Part shown: positions 9,826-20,800 of the stretch, in pieces
Layout of the letters: every line of letters begins with the position of its first letter
Numbering within the stretch: the stretch's first letter is position 1
NCBI GenBank assembly: GCA_958510825.1
Contig: OY294052.1
Coordinates: forward strand, 3,617,816 to 3,681,815
Length of the DNA stretch: 64,000 bases
Source of the DNA: Brachypterus glaber
Taxonomy: Eukaryota; Arthropoda; Insecta; Coleoptera; Kateretidae
Direction: 5' to 3'
Translations under genes and position numbers: made by a program
Notes under the pieces: model-generated
Database searches by the model: none
Seen by the model: the letters and a program-made list of their open reading frames with translations, nothing else
What the model was told of the DNA's origin: nothing

Positions 9826-10021
9826 TATTATTTTATAATGTTTTATTATACCTACATACGTGCACGTCTAGGTTTTTTAAGCTAAGTGGACTATGTAGTT
9901 CTAAGAATATTTAATTTGTAAAGTTACCGAGAGCCAGCCCAGACCAGTTATAGTAATAATTTAGGGGCTCCTAAAGATAGGAGGATCCTAGGATCGTCAA
10001 AATAGCAAAAATTAAATTATA

Positions 10022-10745
10022 CCGGGTGTTTCAGGAAGGTGGTTCACCCCCATTAACTTTTTATTTCTTTAGGTAGGGTCGTAAAATTTTCAGGAGATAC
10101 ATTATGTATAATTTAGGATTTTTTTACATGGTTAAAATTGATTTAAAACTGTCGGTTTCGCCGAAAATTAATCAAACTTTCGATTTTTAAATAGGATACT
10201 CTGTATATTTTTACATATTTTGATTCAGAAATCAATTCTGAGAACAAGCAATGGTCACTTGTCAATTTTTGACAGGTCATGTCATTTTTTATTTAAATTT
10301 TCATTTTAAATCTTTAGTGTTTTAATTCCAAGTTCTTTAAAATAAAGTATGTAATCATTTGGGGTATCAAATTGTTGAAAAAAATGACTTATGGTCCAAA
10401 GTATGGAACTTTTAAAGCGTACCATTTTACTTAAGATACTGGACCAAAAATTAAGCGAATAAGCTTATTCAAGGCACTCTAGATTTAAAATAAAAATTTA
10501 AATAAAAAATTACATGACCTGTCAAAAAAAAAGTACACATGCCTGTTCTCAGAATTAATTTCTGAATCAAAATATGTAAAATTTTACAGGGTGTTTCATT
10601 TAAAAATTGAAAGTTCGATTCATTTCCGGCAAAACTTGCCAAAAAAAGTCAAAAAATCCTAAATTATACATAATGTGGCTCCTGCTAATTTCACGAACTT
10701 ACCTAAAAGAGTTAAGGGCGTGAGCCACCTTTCAGAAACACCCGG
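10022..10745. mobile_element. Foldback element with CCGGGTGTTTC termini
   Basis: The left end CCGGGTGTTTCAGGAAGG and right end, read in reverse as CCGGGTGTTTCTGAAAGG, lie between TA dinucleotides (10020-10021 and 10746-10747). The arms stay roughly complementary almost to the centre. No ORF of note. A non-autonomous TA-inserting DNA element is the best fit. Confidence 0.8.
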
Positions 10746-12170
10746 TATATATGAGTTTGCAATTAAATATAAGGATTTAGTTTTTCGTTTTTGGGGTACG
10801 GCACTCCAAAAACGTATACTCGATAAAAATGTTGATTCGATAGACAACGTTTAAAAATAAAAAAAAACGTGTAAAAGTTGCACATGTTTTTAATATATTG
10901 AATATTGTAAAAATCCTTGAATATTGAACATTGGAATGATAAGGAGAACCATTTTAACCATTTCATTTATTTTTAAATTAATATTCCAAGTCGTAGACAT
11001 GTTTTTAGTTTTAGCTTAACAACAAATGTCTAATTGTGCTTGGTCAAGAGAAATGGATCCCCTTTTGTCGATGTTTTTTTTTTGAAATATTGCTTTTAAA
11101 AGCGAACGGTAGCATACATTTCACACTGGATAGTATATTGCGTTTTCTTTCTTTTATGTTTCTTGGTCAGGGCGTTCTAAACTTAAAAACATATGCCCTT
11201 GAACTGTCATTTTTGACAGGCGGGTCTATTGCTCTTGTTCCAAAGTCCACCATACCAAATGTCATGTTTCTAGGTCAAAGGTTTAAAAGTAAACCGAAAC
11301 TTTTAGAGGTGGGTCGATTGGTCTTCATACAATGGCCACTCATACCAAAAATAACAATTTCTTTTCGTTTTTTAATTTCTCCTAAAAAAGTATTATGATT
11401 GATCTAAAATTCCCAAATTAAATAGTCTTTTTTAAGTTAAGGTATATGTAGATTATAAGTTTTTAAAAATATATATGCAGTTAATAAAAAACAGTTACCG
11501 AATATTCACAATTTTAACGAAGACGCAGTGTTCGGAATTTGTAACTCTCTCTGTATGTTTTCTAGTAATGTATTAAAATTTTAAATTTGAAAATGCATGC
11601 TTATGTCATATATACACACAAAAAATAATTTGCGGTTGTGTAGTTAACCACAAATCACATAATATGCAGCTTTTTGCAGTTTTAGCGTCTTCTATCTCGA
11701 ACATCTATCAAAACAAATGAGTTTTTTAAACAAATTACGTCATGTAACTAATAAAAGAATTACATTTAAATAGCGGAATTAAAATGAAGGTAGTATAATA
11801 GGAAATAATAGTTTTTACCCCCTTAACCAACTGCGATATTTTTCAAATCCTATTTTAGGCAAGTATTTTGGGTGAGAAATGTAATGTCTTTAGCTCAAAG
11901 CGTCCCAGTCGGGGTCGTGTCTAGGTTTCCTAGTTTTTACCTCTTATGATAAGGGAAAGTAAGTGCAAAACGAGTGCCAAAAAACAGATGATAACTAGGA
12001 TTATGTTTATTTTAAGATACTTTTTAAGATACTTCAATTCTAGATTAGGCGACGAACCCGGCATAAATGTTTACACTCTCTAGGGGACTTCCAACCATAT
12101 CTGACATAACGAAAATTAGGTCACGAAACGTTTAGTAAAAGTTAGAGAGTTTACAAACGCACTGATAAAA
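10746..12170. other. Non-coding; a dispersed motif near 11885
   Basis: No exon could be supported. An open frame of 120 codons at 11036-11398 has no family resemblance and internal low-level repetition, so it is not called. 11884-11908 holds, in reverse, the motif ACGCTTTGAGCTAAAGACA also seen near 19950 and 31990. Confidence 0.4.
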
Positions 12171-12395
12171 CAGTTTATTCGTGTCAACTAAATATTTACT
12201 TGGATATGGCCAATTGAATTATTTGTTTGTAACAAATAAATTTTATTTCTGTCAAATAAACTGTTTTGTTCCCATTAATAAATCATTTTGAAATTAAAAT
12301 ATTTATTTACATGAACTAAATATTTATTTAACTCAAATAAAATTTGCTACAACCAAATAATTTAATTGACCATATCAAAATAAATCCTTTTGTGT
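12171..12395. repeat. AT-rich palindromic MITE-like repeat
   Basis: The left arm GATATGGCCAATTGAATTAT (from 12203) is matched in reverse near 12350-12385 as GATATGGTCAATTAAATTAT. Internal TAAATATTTA-type palindromes fill the centre. The GATATGGTYAATT core recurs at 16019. Probably a decayed foldback element. Confidence 0.55.
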
Positions 12396-13074
12396 ATTTA
12401 ATGACGTGTATAGTCTTCCACACGGTAAGAAAGCTCCAACGAAAGGGGGAGGTGTCACGGAACGGGCAGCGCGCTCTCTTCTTTACGTCATAAGCGTCAT
12501 AAGGCGTGCGTGCGTGCAAGCGAGAGGCACACATATTCCTTACATATTTTCCATAGACACACAATATGGCTTGTGTTCAAGTTGGATTCACGTCACACGT
12601 GCGCGTAGAAGTATTCAATTTTAAATAAAAAGGGTGCATAGTAATCATTAAATAAAGTTTAAAAGACAAAAACATATGCTAATCGTTTCCTTTAATTGTA
12701 GTTGCCTTCGGTTTTACTTCGGCAAAACGAAAAGAGTACATTCATACGTTATTAAGAGGATTTGATTATTTTTTTCTAAGGACTAATCCCGAAATTAAAT
12801 TTATAAGCACTTACTGCAGTCCTACGCAAAAACGTCGTATCTGACAACTTTACGAAATTTGACTTAACATAGTATTTTTAGTATCTTAATTTGGTTCATA
12901 TCTTAAGATACTAAGTTTGTTACCTAAAACTTCGTTAAATTGTCTTGCTTAGGACGGAATTTTGTATAAAACAGCTCTCATTTTTTTTTTTTATTAAATT
13001 TATATCTTTTATAACAACGCGGGTATAGGCAGTTCAAAAATTTGTAGGACGCCCTCTATAAAGAGAATATAATC
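12396..13074. other. Non-coding; a local GC-richer patch
   Basis: 12420-12610 is richer in CG dinucleotides than its surroundings (GCGTGCGTGCGTGC-type run near 12505). Frames on both strands are open, but neither has splice signals or family resemblance. It may be a promoter-like patch or an old repeat. Nothing else is seen. Confidence 0.3.
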
Positions 13075-13328
13075 CAGCGAACTAATAACTCTTCTCTCTA
13101 GAATACGCATACCGTTAATATAAAGTATCGCCAACATATCGGTTTGTTTGTAAACAAATATTAGGTATATTCTTGCCTGAACAATAACAATTACCAGTAA
13201 CTGTTATTGTTGTCTCTGTTAGAACAAAGCTGTGCGAGTAAGACAGACAAATGTATATGTTGGCTACATTTTTGTCACTTTTTACAAATGAAATGCCTAT
13301 TCTAGATAGAAGAGTTATTAGTTCGTTG
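13075..13328. mobile_element. hAT-like MITE, copy 1 of 3
   Basis: Terminal inverted repeats CARCGAACTAATAACTC flank a 254 bp body with an internal palindrome built around AACAATAACA and TGTTATTGTT. Sister copies at 50222-50466 and 52026-52280 have clear 8-bp target duplications. This copy has no intact one. Confidence 0.85.
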
Positions 13329-13965
13329 ACTCTTAAATTAAAATTTTGACAACTGCCAAAATAAACCTTAAAAATTAACCGCATGTCGCGACATGTCGGG
13401 GGGCGTAGCTCACGGTGTGCTTTTTACCTTCCAGTTTTAAATATATTTAAAACGTACTGTTTTGATCTAGATATCTTGCCTTAAGATTATAAACATAACC
13501 TTGTAAAGCAGTTTAAAGATGACTTTTTTAAGATAAAATAGAAAGTAATACAATACTCTGGTGACTTACCATAGCTTTGCAAGGAGCGATTGTGGGCGAT
13601 TTTATGTAAATTTATTCCTCGACGTGTGGCCGGCCATTTTTTAGCATAAACAATGTGTATTAAACATGCCTGTCTAGATTGAAGTTCATAGACTTTACAA
13701 AACCTTGACATTGTCTTTTACAGTATAGGTAAACCAGTTGCTTTTAAATTACCATATATATTTACTTATTGCTGTTGGTGCAACATTAAGAAGAACCTCA
13801 AATAAACGTAATGGATTGTGCGTCCGAATTTTTAAATTACTTTATTCGCAACTGTATGTGTAATACATACATTACATGTATCAATAAAGTTTGGGAAGTA
13901 CGTGATTTCTTTTTCCACTGTTTTCATGCCTGGACCTGCCCTGTAACGAAAGATAGAGGATCTAA
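13329..13965. other. Non-coding, nothing recognised
   Basis: No exon, RNA gene or repeat could be supported here. Open frames on either strand lack family resemblance. Confidence 0.35.
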
Positions 13966-14352
13966 GGCCCAGTTTATCAGTGTACAGTTAAAACTATATC
14001 TAAAAGATAAAGTCTCAGTTAAGGACAAATTCTGGATTTTAATTGGAGTTGCCATGGCACTTATGTATCAGTTAAATTTAGCTGCCTTAGGCCCAGTTTA
14101 TCAGTGTACAGTTAAAACTTTATCTAAAAGATAAAGTCTCAGTTAAGAGCAAATTTTGGATTTTGGTTGGAGTTGCTATGGTTATTACGTGTCAGCTAAA
14201 TTTAGTTGCACTTTGATAAACCCAGCTAAAGTGCAGCTAAATTTAACTGATACATAATTGCCATGGCAACTCCAATTAAAATCCAAAATTTGTCCTTAAC
14301 TGAGACTTTAATCATTAGATAAAGTGTTAACTGCACATTTATAAACCGGGCC
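13966..14352. mobile_element. Harbinger-like MITE flanked by TAA
   Basis: Flanked by TAA at 13963-13965 and 14353-14355, with termini GGCCCAGTTTATCAGTG and, in reverse, GGCCCGGTTTATAAATG. A ~130 bp left segment is repeated in tandem (13966 and ~14092), and the right part is its inverted copy. A 3-bp TWA target and GG-starting ends match the PIF/Harbinger superfamily. Confidence 0.82.
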
Positions 14353-14974
14353 TAACTCACTCACACCTTTTTTTTATCAGGTACAAGAAAAACTTTGTTG
14401 AATTTTCTTTATTCGAAGGTACCCTTTATATTATAAAATCTAGTATCTACTATGAGAAAATATGCTATTAGGTATATTAAATATCATTTATTTGGATTTG
14501 GCGTAATTTGGATTGAGATATTATTTTTATCTACTTATGAACCTTAGTTTTGTAGAACTAAGTTATTAAACCATAATTATTATTATGCTTGATTATAATC
14601 ACAGTTTAGGATTACTTATTTCTAAGAGGATTAACTTTAGGTTAGGATTTAATAATCTACCCACTTAAACCACATGAATATTATCTTTGAAAATGAGTTT
14701 GGAGAAAGTAAAGTTTAAACAAATTTATTATTAAAAAGAAATTTTCATAAGCGAATATGCATATCTATACTAAAAATACCTATACTAAATATAACGTTGT
14801 AATTATAATTCCATTCAAAACTTTTCATCATTTTATGGCTTCTCTGACTATTATTGATTTTTGCGGTAAATGTTACACTGTTACAATGTTACACTATTTT
14901 ACGTACACTTTCTTTATAAACGGTTATTAAAAGATTCAAAAAAACAATTATCAAAGAAATCTGTTCACATGTTT
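14353..14974. other. Non-coding, AT-rich
   Basis: No gene or classifiable repeat was recognised. The Harbinger transposase reading frame does not resume here beyond the element that interrupts it. Confidence 0.35.
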
Positions 14975-15388
14975 AATGGAGCTCTCTACAATTAGAATTA
15001 TGAAACAAAAGACGTCTACCCTATCTCTATCTCATTTGTGCTACACTTTCCAGCCAACCAAATAAATACTGTATTTGTTTTTCATACAACAAATACAGTA
15101 TTTATTTGGTTGGCCGGAAAGTGTAGCACTGAGCGGCACGAACGAACATAGCTAATGTGAATCTGTAGAATAAGATAATTCTACTAAAATTTAGATGGCG
15201 CCAGTAATTTCTTTAATAAAAATAATATAGTTACACTTTTCGCCCGGCCAAGTAAATATTGTATTTGTTCAACAAAGAACAAATACAGAATATGTTTGGT
15301 TGGGTGGAAGTGGGAGTATATGTATGTCTTCTATCCTTTTTGGGTAGAACTTTTGTCCCTGTCTAATCTAACGGGAGAAATCGCCATT
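14975..15388 (-). mobile_element. AATGG-ended non-autonomous element interrupting a Harbinger transposase
   Basis: Reverse-oriented copy of the family at 57102-57995 and 59558-59970. Read on the minus strand it starts AATGGCGATTTCTCCCG and ends AGAGAGCTCCATT; the ends are partly inverted (AATGGAG). It contains two hairpins built on CCAACCAAATAAATACTG. Its first bases supply the premature stop of the Harbinger ORF to its right. Confidence 0.83.
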
Positions 15389-15580
15389 GGGATATTCCAG
15401 TTGTTCTTCAATACGTACAAGAATATTGACCACTGTTTCTTTATATAACCTAAATTTTTGAAAAAATGTTAGATCATCCATACTTTCAAAATAGTTTTGT
15501 CGCTCATGATAGGTACGGAAACCATCATACAATATTTCCAATTCCAACAAGTCTTCATCTAATAAATCGGCTTCTGCCAT
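15389..15580 (-). pseudogene. Harbinger (HARBI1-like) transposase, N-terminal fragment
   Basis: 64 codons from ATG at 15578-15580, with FESMDDLTFFQKFRLYKETV and NILVRIEEQLEYP. The pattern F-x-x-M-x-D-x-x-F-x-x-x-FRLxKETV-x-x-L-x-x-IE-x-QLE is the usual start of HARBI1-type PIF/Harbinger transposases. The native frame ends at 15389, where the AATGG element is inserted and adds six foreign codons and a stop. The DDE catalytic region is absent. The matching terminal repeat lies at about 15826-15840. Confidence 0.8.
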
Positions 15581-15840
15581 TATTGCAGGTAATTTCGTAA
15601 AATCAAAGAAAAACACTCACGGGTACGAAATGACAGATAAAAACCTAAAGTTAGGTTATGTTTTGATATAACCCAGGTTTAAGTGACATAAACCATCAAA
15701 CTCGAACGATTACATTTATTCTGAGATTAAGACAAATAAACTTGGTTTAAAAAATGGTGCAACAGCGAAACGTCAATTAACTCTTAAACCATTAACTTAA
15801 TCCGAGTTTAAGCTTAAATCATGTTTGGTGCAAGTGGCCC
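15581..15840 (-). mobile_element. 5' end of the Harbinger element (terminal repeat and leader)
   Basis: On the minus strand the element opens GGGCCACTTGCACCAAAC at 15840, a typical Harbinger end, followed by ~240 bp of leader with several TTAAACC/GGTTTAA motifs and the transposase ATG at 15580. The other terminus is not found. Confidence 0.65.
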
Positions 15841-15997
15841 TCAGAGACCATACTGAATTGTGACGTTTTATTAAAATGCCACAATTTTTGCACCAAAATA
15901 AAACAAAGTAAAATTTAACCTACGACGTTTTGCACTTGAAGTGACGATATGCTTTTACTTCTACCAATAAACACACACAAAAAACGTATGCTTAAAC

Positions 15998-16265
15998 CAA
16001 AAATACTGTTTCTTTTGATATGGTTAATTCAACCGTTTTGTATAGTCAATCGAACATTTAATTTGATTCACCAATACCGTATGCTTGATATAATGTCTAA
16101 TTTAACTATACTATGGTTAAATTAACTATAGCACATATTCATATATGCGCAACTATAAATTAAACATTGTGGTTAAATTAAGCATGCGGTATTGTTGAAT
16201 CAAATCAAATGTTAGATTGACTATACCATATGGTTAAAGTAACCATATCAATAAGAAAAAATATT
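15998..16265. mobile_element. Foldback MITE-like repeat
   Basis: The left arm TTGATATGGTTAATTCAACC with TATAGTCAATC and the right arm, in reverse TTGATATGGTTACTTTAACC with TATAGTCAATC, are about 250 bp apart. A half-copy of the same palindrome appears at 16755-16870, suggesting decayed neighbours. Confidence 0.65.
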
Positions 16266-16281
16266 AAACAGATACATAATA

Positions 16282-16729
16282 CCCAGGGAAAAAAAGTTTT
16301 TTGATCATGTCGGAATTTTGGTTATGTATGAATTTGGAACCGGGTATGATCATACATAATCATGCATGATTATGCATAATTTTAGGTAAAATTATGCATA
16401 ATTATTCTTAAATTTAAGTATAATTATACAGTCATACAAAAACTTTGTCATGCATGGCCAGATATGGTGCGCCTTCGCCAAAATTCAAAATTTTATTCAT
16501 GATCATACATAATTAGGCATAGGTCTATGTATACTTATACATAGTTATGCATATACCCATACATAATTATGCATAATTATGTATGATTATACCGGCTCGA
16601 AATTCAAACATGGTCAAAATCCAGACATGATCATACATAATTTTGTATAATTATGCATAATTTTACGTAAAATTAGACATGGTTATGCATAATTATGTGT
16701 GTATAATACAAAAACTTTTTTTCCTCGGG
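16282..16729. mobile_element. TA-flanked MITE rich in CATAATTATG palindromes
   Basis: Ends CCCAGGGAAAAAAAGTTTTT and, in reverse, CCCGAGGAAAAAAAGTTTTT, each next to TA (16280-16281, 16730-16731). The body is packed with TGATCATACATAATTATGC-like palindromes. Related palindromic sequence lies on both sides (15998-16265 and 16755-16870), so it may be nested inside it. Confidence 0.75.
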
Positions 16730-17210
16730 TAGTTATTTCAAAATTAAACTCTATATACTTAAATCAAGCATTAAGTATTAATGAATCAAATTAAATGTTG
16801 GATCAACTATACCATCTGGTTAAATTACGAATACAAAAATACTGTATTGTTGGTTCAAAGTTTTAACTTCAAACATACGTTTTTAATTTAGTGTTCAGTT
16901 TAGTAAGTATTTATTTGCGTCATACATGCAGTGATTCGCTAGCAATGCCAGCCTAGCATTTAAACACGTTTATAAATGCCTATCATTACCTACAAGCCCG
17001 GTATATTTTATTGTGATAATTACTAAAATTAGAATAGCAACGTACATATTTTTATTTTATAAACAAAATACGTATTTTATGAGCAATATTTGGTAATTCA
17101 TATGTTAACAAAACCTTTATCAGTATGTTTTAATTTTTTTTAATTTTATAATCTTACCATTTTTATAATTTATTTTAGAAGGTATCTTTGGATGAACAAA
17201 ATTGCATTTT
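16730..17210. other. Non-coding; partial foldback copy, otherwise nothing
   Basis: 16755-16870 resembles half of the 15998-16265 repeat. The remainder is AT-rich with no recognised feature. Confidence 0.4.
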
Positions 17211-17921
17211 TACATCGGCACTTAGTGCTACTAAGAGTGCCGATGTATTGAAATCTTCGCCGAAAAGTCAAAATCTTTGATCACGCTTTTTTCACATTTC
17301 TCGACGTTTTAGACCATTCGAAATCAGTAAAAAAAAAATTTGCGTCCGTCTGTCTGTCTGTCTGTCTGTCTGTCTGCCTGTCTGGGAGTAAACTCTCTAA
17401 CTCCATTTCTACATGAGACTTGCGGTTTTTTTACATTTTGTTTCTTATCGTATTCCGAAGAGCTGATTAGATTTTGGGGGTAAACGATTGGGGGTAAGGG
17501 GGTAAAAATAGGGTAAAACTCCTATTTTTAGCGTTTTTTGTTTATAATTTAGGCAATTATTATTGTATTTGGTTAATTTAGCACTTATATAAAAGATAAT
17601 TTTAAATAGGTCAAAAAATGTTATAAACAACGTTTTCCTAAAACGCATTGTTCGAGATATTGGCGTTTAAAACAGTAAAAGATTTTTTTAGCATATCTCA
17701 TATATTTATAACCCGATTTCAAAAAATTATATCTTAAATAAAAGCTCTTTTTAAGCCCTATAAAAAATGTTATATACAGTTTTTTGCTAGAATATGATGT
17801 TTTAAAGATACAGAATTTAAAATCAAACAAAACACCTAGTTTGAAATTTGCAAACTAGATGGCTCTAGTGTAAAATAGTGCCGATGTTTTGACAGGGTGC
17901 TTGCAACGTTTCATCTAGTTT
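17211..17921 (+). mobile_element. 711 bp repeat with terminal hairpins, copy 1
   Basis: Starts TACATCGGCAC with an immediate hairpin (CATCGGCACTT...AAGAGTGCCGATG). It ends with a second hairpin, AAACTAGATG...CATCTAGTTT, that encloses GTGCCGATG, the complement of the start. It contains (CTGT)n at 17347-17384. A second copy in the same orientation is at 38184-38879. Conserved short frames on the minus strand are a by-product of sequence identity, with no protein family resemblance. Confidence 0.82.
17347..17384 (+). repeat. (CTGT)n microsatellite
   Basis: About nine CTGT units with one CTGC variant, inside the 17211-17921 element. The copy at 38 kb retains only about three units, so the tract varies between copies. 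Confidence 0.9.
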
Positions 17922-20800
17922 ACTTTAAAAAGTTTTTTTACATTATAATGTAATTGTTGGGGCTAAATCGAGCGGTTAATCTTCCTGTTCAGTCTAATCT
18001 CTCGTAATCTTGCGTAATCTTTGGCGTGCGTAATCTTCACACGAAAATTTCAAAGGTTCACCCCTTGTGGTAAATCCCTATCGGAATTTCGTATAAAACT
18101 CGAAAATCTTTCAAAAATGTGAACAAAAATCACGAAAATCTCGTTAATTTTCGACAAGAAATTTCGGAAATATTATTAAAAGGCTTATACAAAAGTCTTG
18201 GAAGTATGTGTATATTTTGTAGTAGTTCACTTGTCCAATGCCAGATTTAGGGGGGAGGCTGCCCCTCTCCCTTAGTTTAAAATTTCACATTTCGTTTGGA
18301 ATTTTCGTTTGGACTACGATTTATATAAGCAATGGCAGGTGTAACATTGTTTTTTATAATTTTAGTGTCTGGAACCCCCTTCAAATTTTCTGAGTTTAAC
18401 CCCCCTTAAATACATACCGGTAGTTTACTAATGAACTAAAACCCAAAAATGCGATTTTGGGGGATTTTAATATTTTTTTAGCCCCCTCCCTTTAAATACG
18501 GGTATACCCGTACCGCTAGGTAGTTTACCACTATAAACAAAAATACGATTTTCTCAAAAATGTTATAAAACGTATTTTTTTTTTTTAATTAAAAAAATAT
18601 ATATATTAAAAATGCATGTTTATTTTTTTTAAACCATTCATAGTATGAATTTCATACATGGTACCATGATGGTACCTATAACAAAGTAGCGGACTTTTTA
18701 TATGGATATATTATCTTTAAGTTTACTACAGCAAACTATGGTTATAGCTGCTTGAAGAGTACCATGGTACCGGTATATTGAAACCTGAAGAATGTACACA
18801 AGGACGGATTTCTTGACCTGATGTAAAGGTACCACCTATCTACCTTTGTATGTCTTATCTTTTTAATTCAACAGGTGTATTGGGATTAAAAAAATATACT
18901 TACGGGTTTATAAGGGGATTAAATATATATTAAATAATTAAGGTATAAAAAGGGGGTGGTACTAGTGCCTCCCAGTGAAGCTTCAGAGCTCCCAATATTT
19001 TTAAGTCGTCCCCTTTTTTTTTTGAAAACTCCCAGTGCCCCCCACAGAAAATTCCTTAATATATCCTCTGGGGTATATGAACTTGCTATCTATAGGTACC
19101 ATCATCAACAAATTTTAATGTCCCACAGAGCATGAAGAAGTGTACGTGTAAACTTCACATATATAATTATTATATTACAATTTAAAAATTATAAGTTACC
19201 TGTTTAAAAAAAAAAAATAATCCTTATTGGTGCATAATGTTTAAAAAAAAATGGTGCACTTCACTCACAAACTAACGACACTTTTCACTACATTAATTTG
19301 CGCTATTTCTCTCGCTGCGATATTTTATGGTCAAATGCTGTTACCTTAAACTACAGATCTACCTGTAATAACCTGGTAAAATACAGCGCCTCGCGCGTAC
19401 AGGTAACGTACTAGTGGAATAATTTAATATTGTTTTACGTGTTTTTTGTACTGCCTACATCTGTTTTTTAAATAACCGGATTGCGCTCACCGGAAATATA
19501 CATTTATATATGTGAGGGTGGAAATTATGAAAAGTACTGTTATCAAACAACTTCAGATAATTTTTTTTTGCCTTTTTTTAGGTTGGCAGGGGGCATTTTT
19601 CAGCTGCAACTTGCAACTTTTTTTTTAAGTAAATATTTTCAATATATTCTTGGAATTTTATGTGCAGGAGTTAATAAAATATTTCTTAGCGGGAGGCAAT
19701 AATTTTTAAATGTTTACAATTTTTTTGGAAAATATAGCGTAGCTCACACCGTGAGCCTAATGCGTTGTAGTAAGGTGCTGTTCAACAATTACGTTACCGC
19801 AATTTGGACAATTTTTGACCTCTCCCCCATCTGCGCCACTCTTTGTCACGGTAGATTCGACTCCCCTAAAACTAAAAAAAAAATAAAGAAAATTGTTTTT
19901 AGCCCCTTTGGCCTCCTTACCCCCACCCCGATTTTCACCAAAGTCTTTAGCTCAAAGCGTTTTCCAGATATTGATTACAGTTTTTCCCAGAAAAGATAAA
20001 AAAATCGAAAAAAGGCAGACCGACGAACAGAATTACCGACAGACTCACCGACAGAAAAACGGGACGACTGACAGACAAACCGACAGACAACCTTTCGTCG
20101 ACGCAAATTACGCCGGCTGAACGTTGCTACGCGTTGGCCGTCGGGCAGCCGACGAGCCAATGTTTGTAGGGCTTTTTTTTTATAGTCATCAACATTTTCG
20201 CCAGGGTTTAAGCTTTTTTTTAGAGTTGGGAAACTCAATCTTAAGTTGGGAAAAGTTAGTCCTGCCCCTCCTCTTTCTCTCAAAAAATGCTTCGGGTCAC
20301 CCCTGACCCTACGCTTTTTAGTTACAGACAGGGGCGTTCCGAGGGGGTATGGAGGGTGTCCCACTACCCAGTCAGCATTTTCAACATGATAAGTCGGCAA
20401 GTTTTAGTCGGTTAAGAAAAGATTAGTGACCTCTTTTTAGCTATTAGTTTTTACAGGTAGACAGTTTTTTTAATAGTCGACAAGAAATTTTAGATTGGTC
20501 AGCAAATGGTTTGGTAAACTTTTATTTTTTTTTTGTCTTCAGTTTTATTTTTCAGGGGGACTGTTTTTTTTGGTATTCAGGCTTTCTTATTTGTCTTGTT
20601 TCATGACTAATAAAAGCGTGTAAAAAAAATTTCGCATTCACCAAAACATAAAAGCGATTATATCCAATACAATTTTTAAGCAACGAAAATTTATATAATG
20701 GTTATTTGAACAAGTGGAAAATAAATATAACCTAACTTGTAAGTTGTCAACGTCACAAATTACAAATTTTTAATGATTTCTTTTAAATAATACGATTAAA
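17922..20800. other. Non-coding upstream of COG4, with fragments of dispersed repeats
   Basis: No exon was supported. 18240-18500 and 18960-19080 contain C-rich runs. 18650-18780 has several GGTACC palindromes (CATGGTACCATGATGGTACC). 19941-19970 holds, in reverse, the dispersed motif CGCTTTGAGCTAAAGACTTT, followed at 20010-20090 by imperfect GACAGAC repeats. The last ~100 bp before 20801 is AT-rich and must hold the COG4 promoter and leader, but no clear core element stands out. Confidence 0.4.

Noticed and set aside
11036..11398. 120-codon open frame
   Set aside because: No family resemblance, no splice context tying it to the exon at 9377, and internal low-complexity repetition.
12328..12624. 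Open frames on both strands in a GC-richer patch
   Set aside because: Opposed frames of equal quality and no conserved motif; base composition alone explains them.
13811..14134. 107-codon plus-strand frame
   Set aside because: Its second half lies in the tandem part of the TAA-flanked MITE and repeats itself.
17445..17830. Minus-strand frames also present at 38401-38788
   Set aside because: Conserved because the two repeat copies are nearly identical; the peptides are Phe/Lys/Tyr-rich and broken into short frames.
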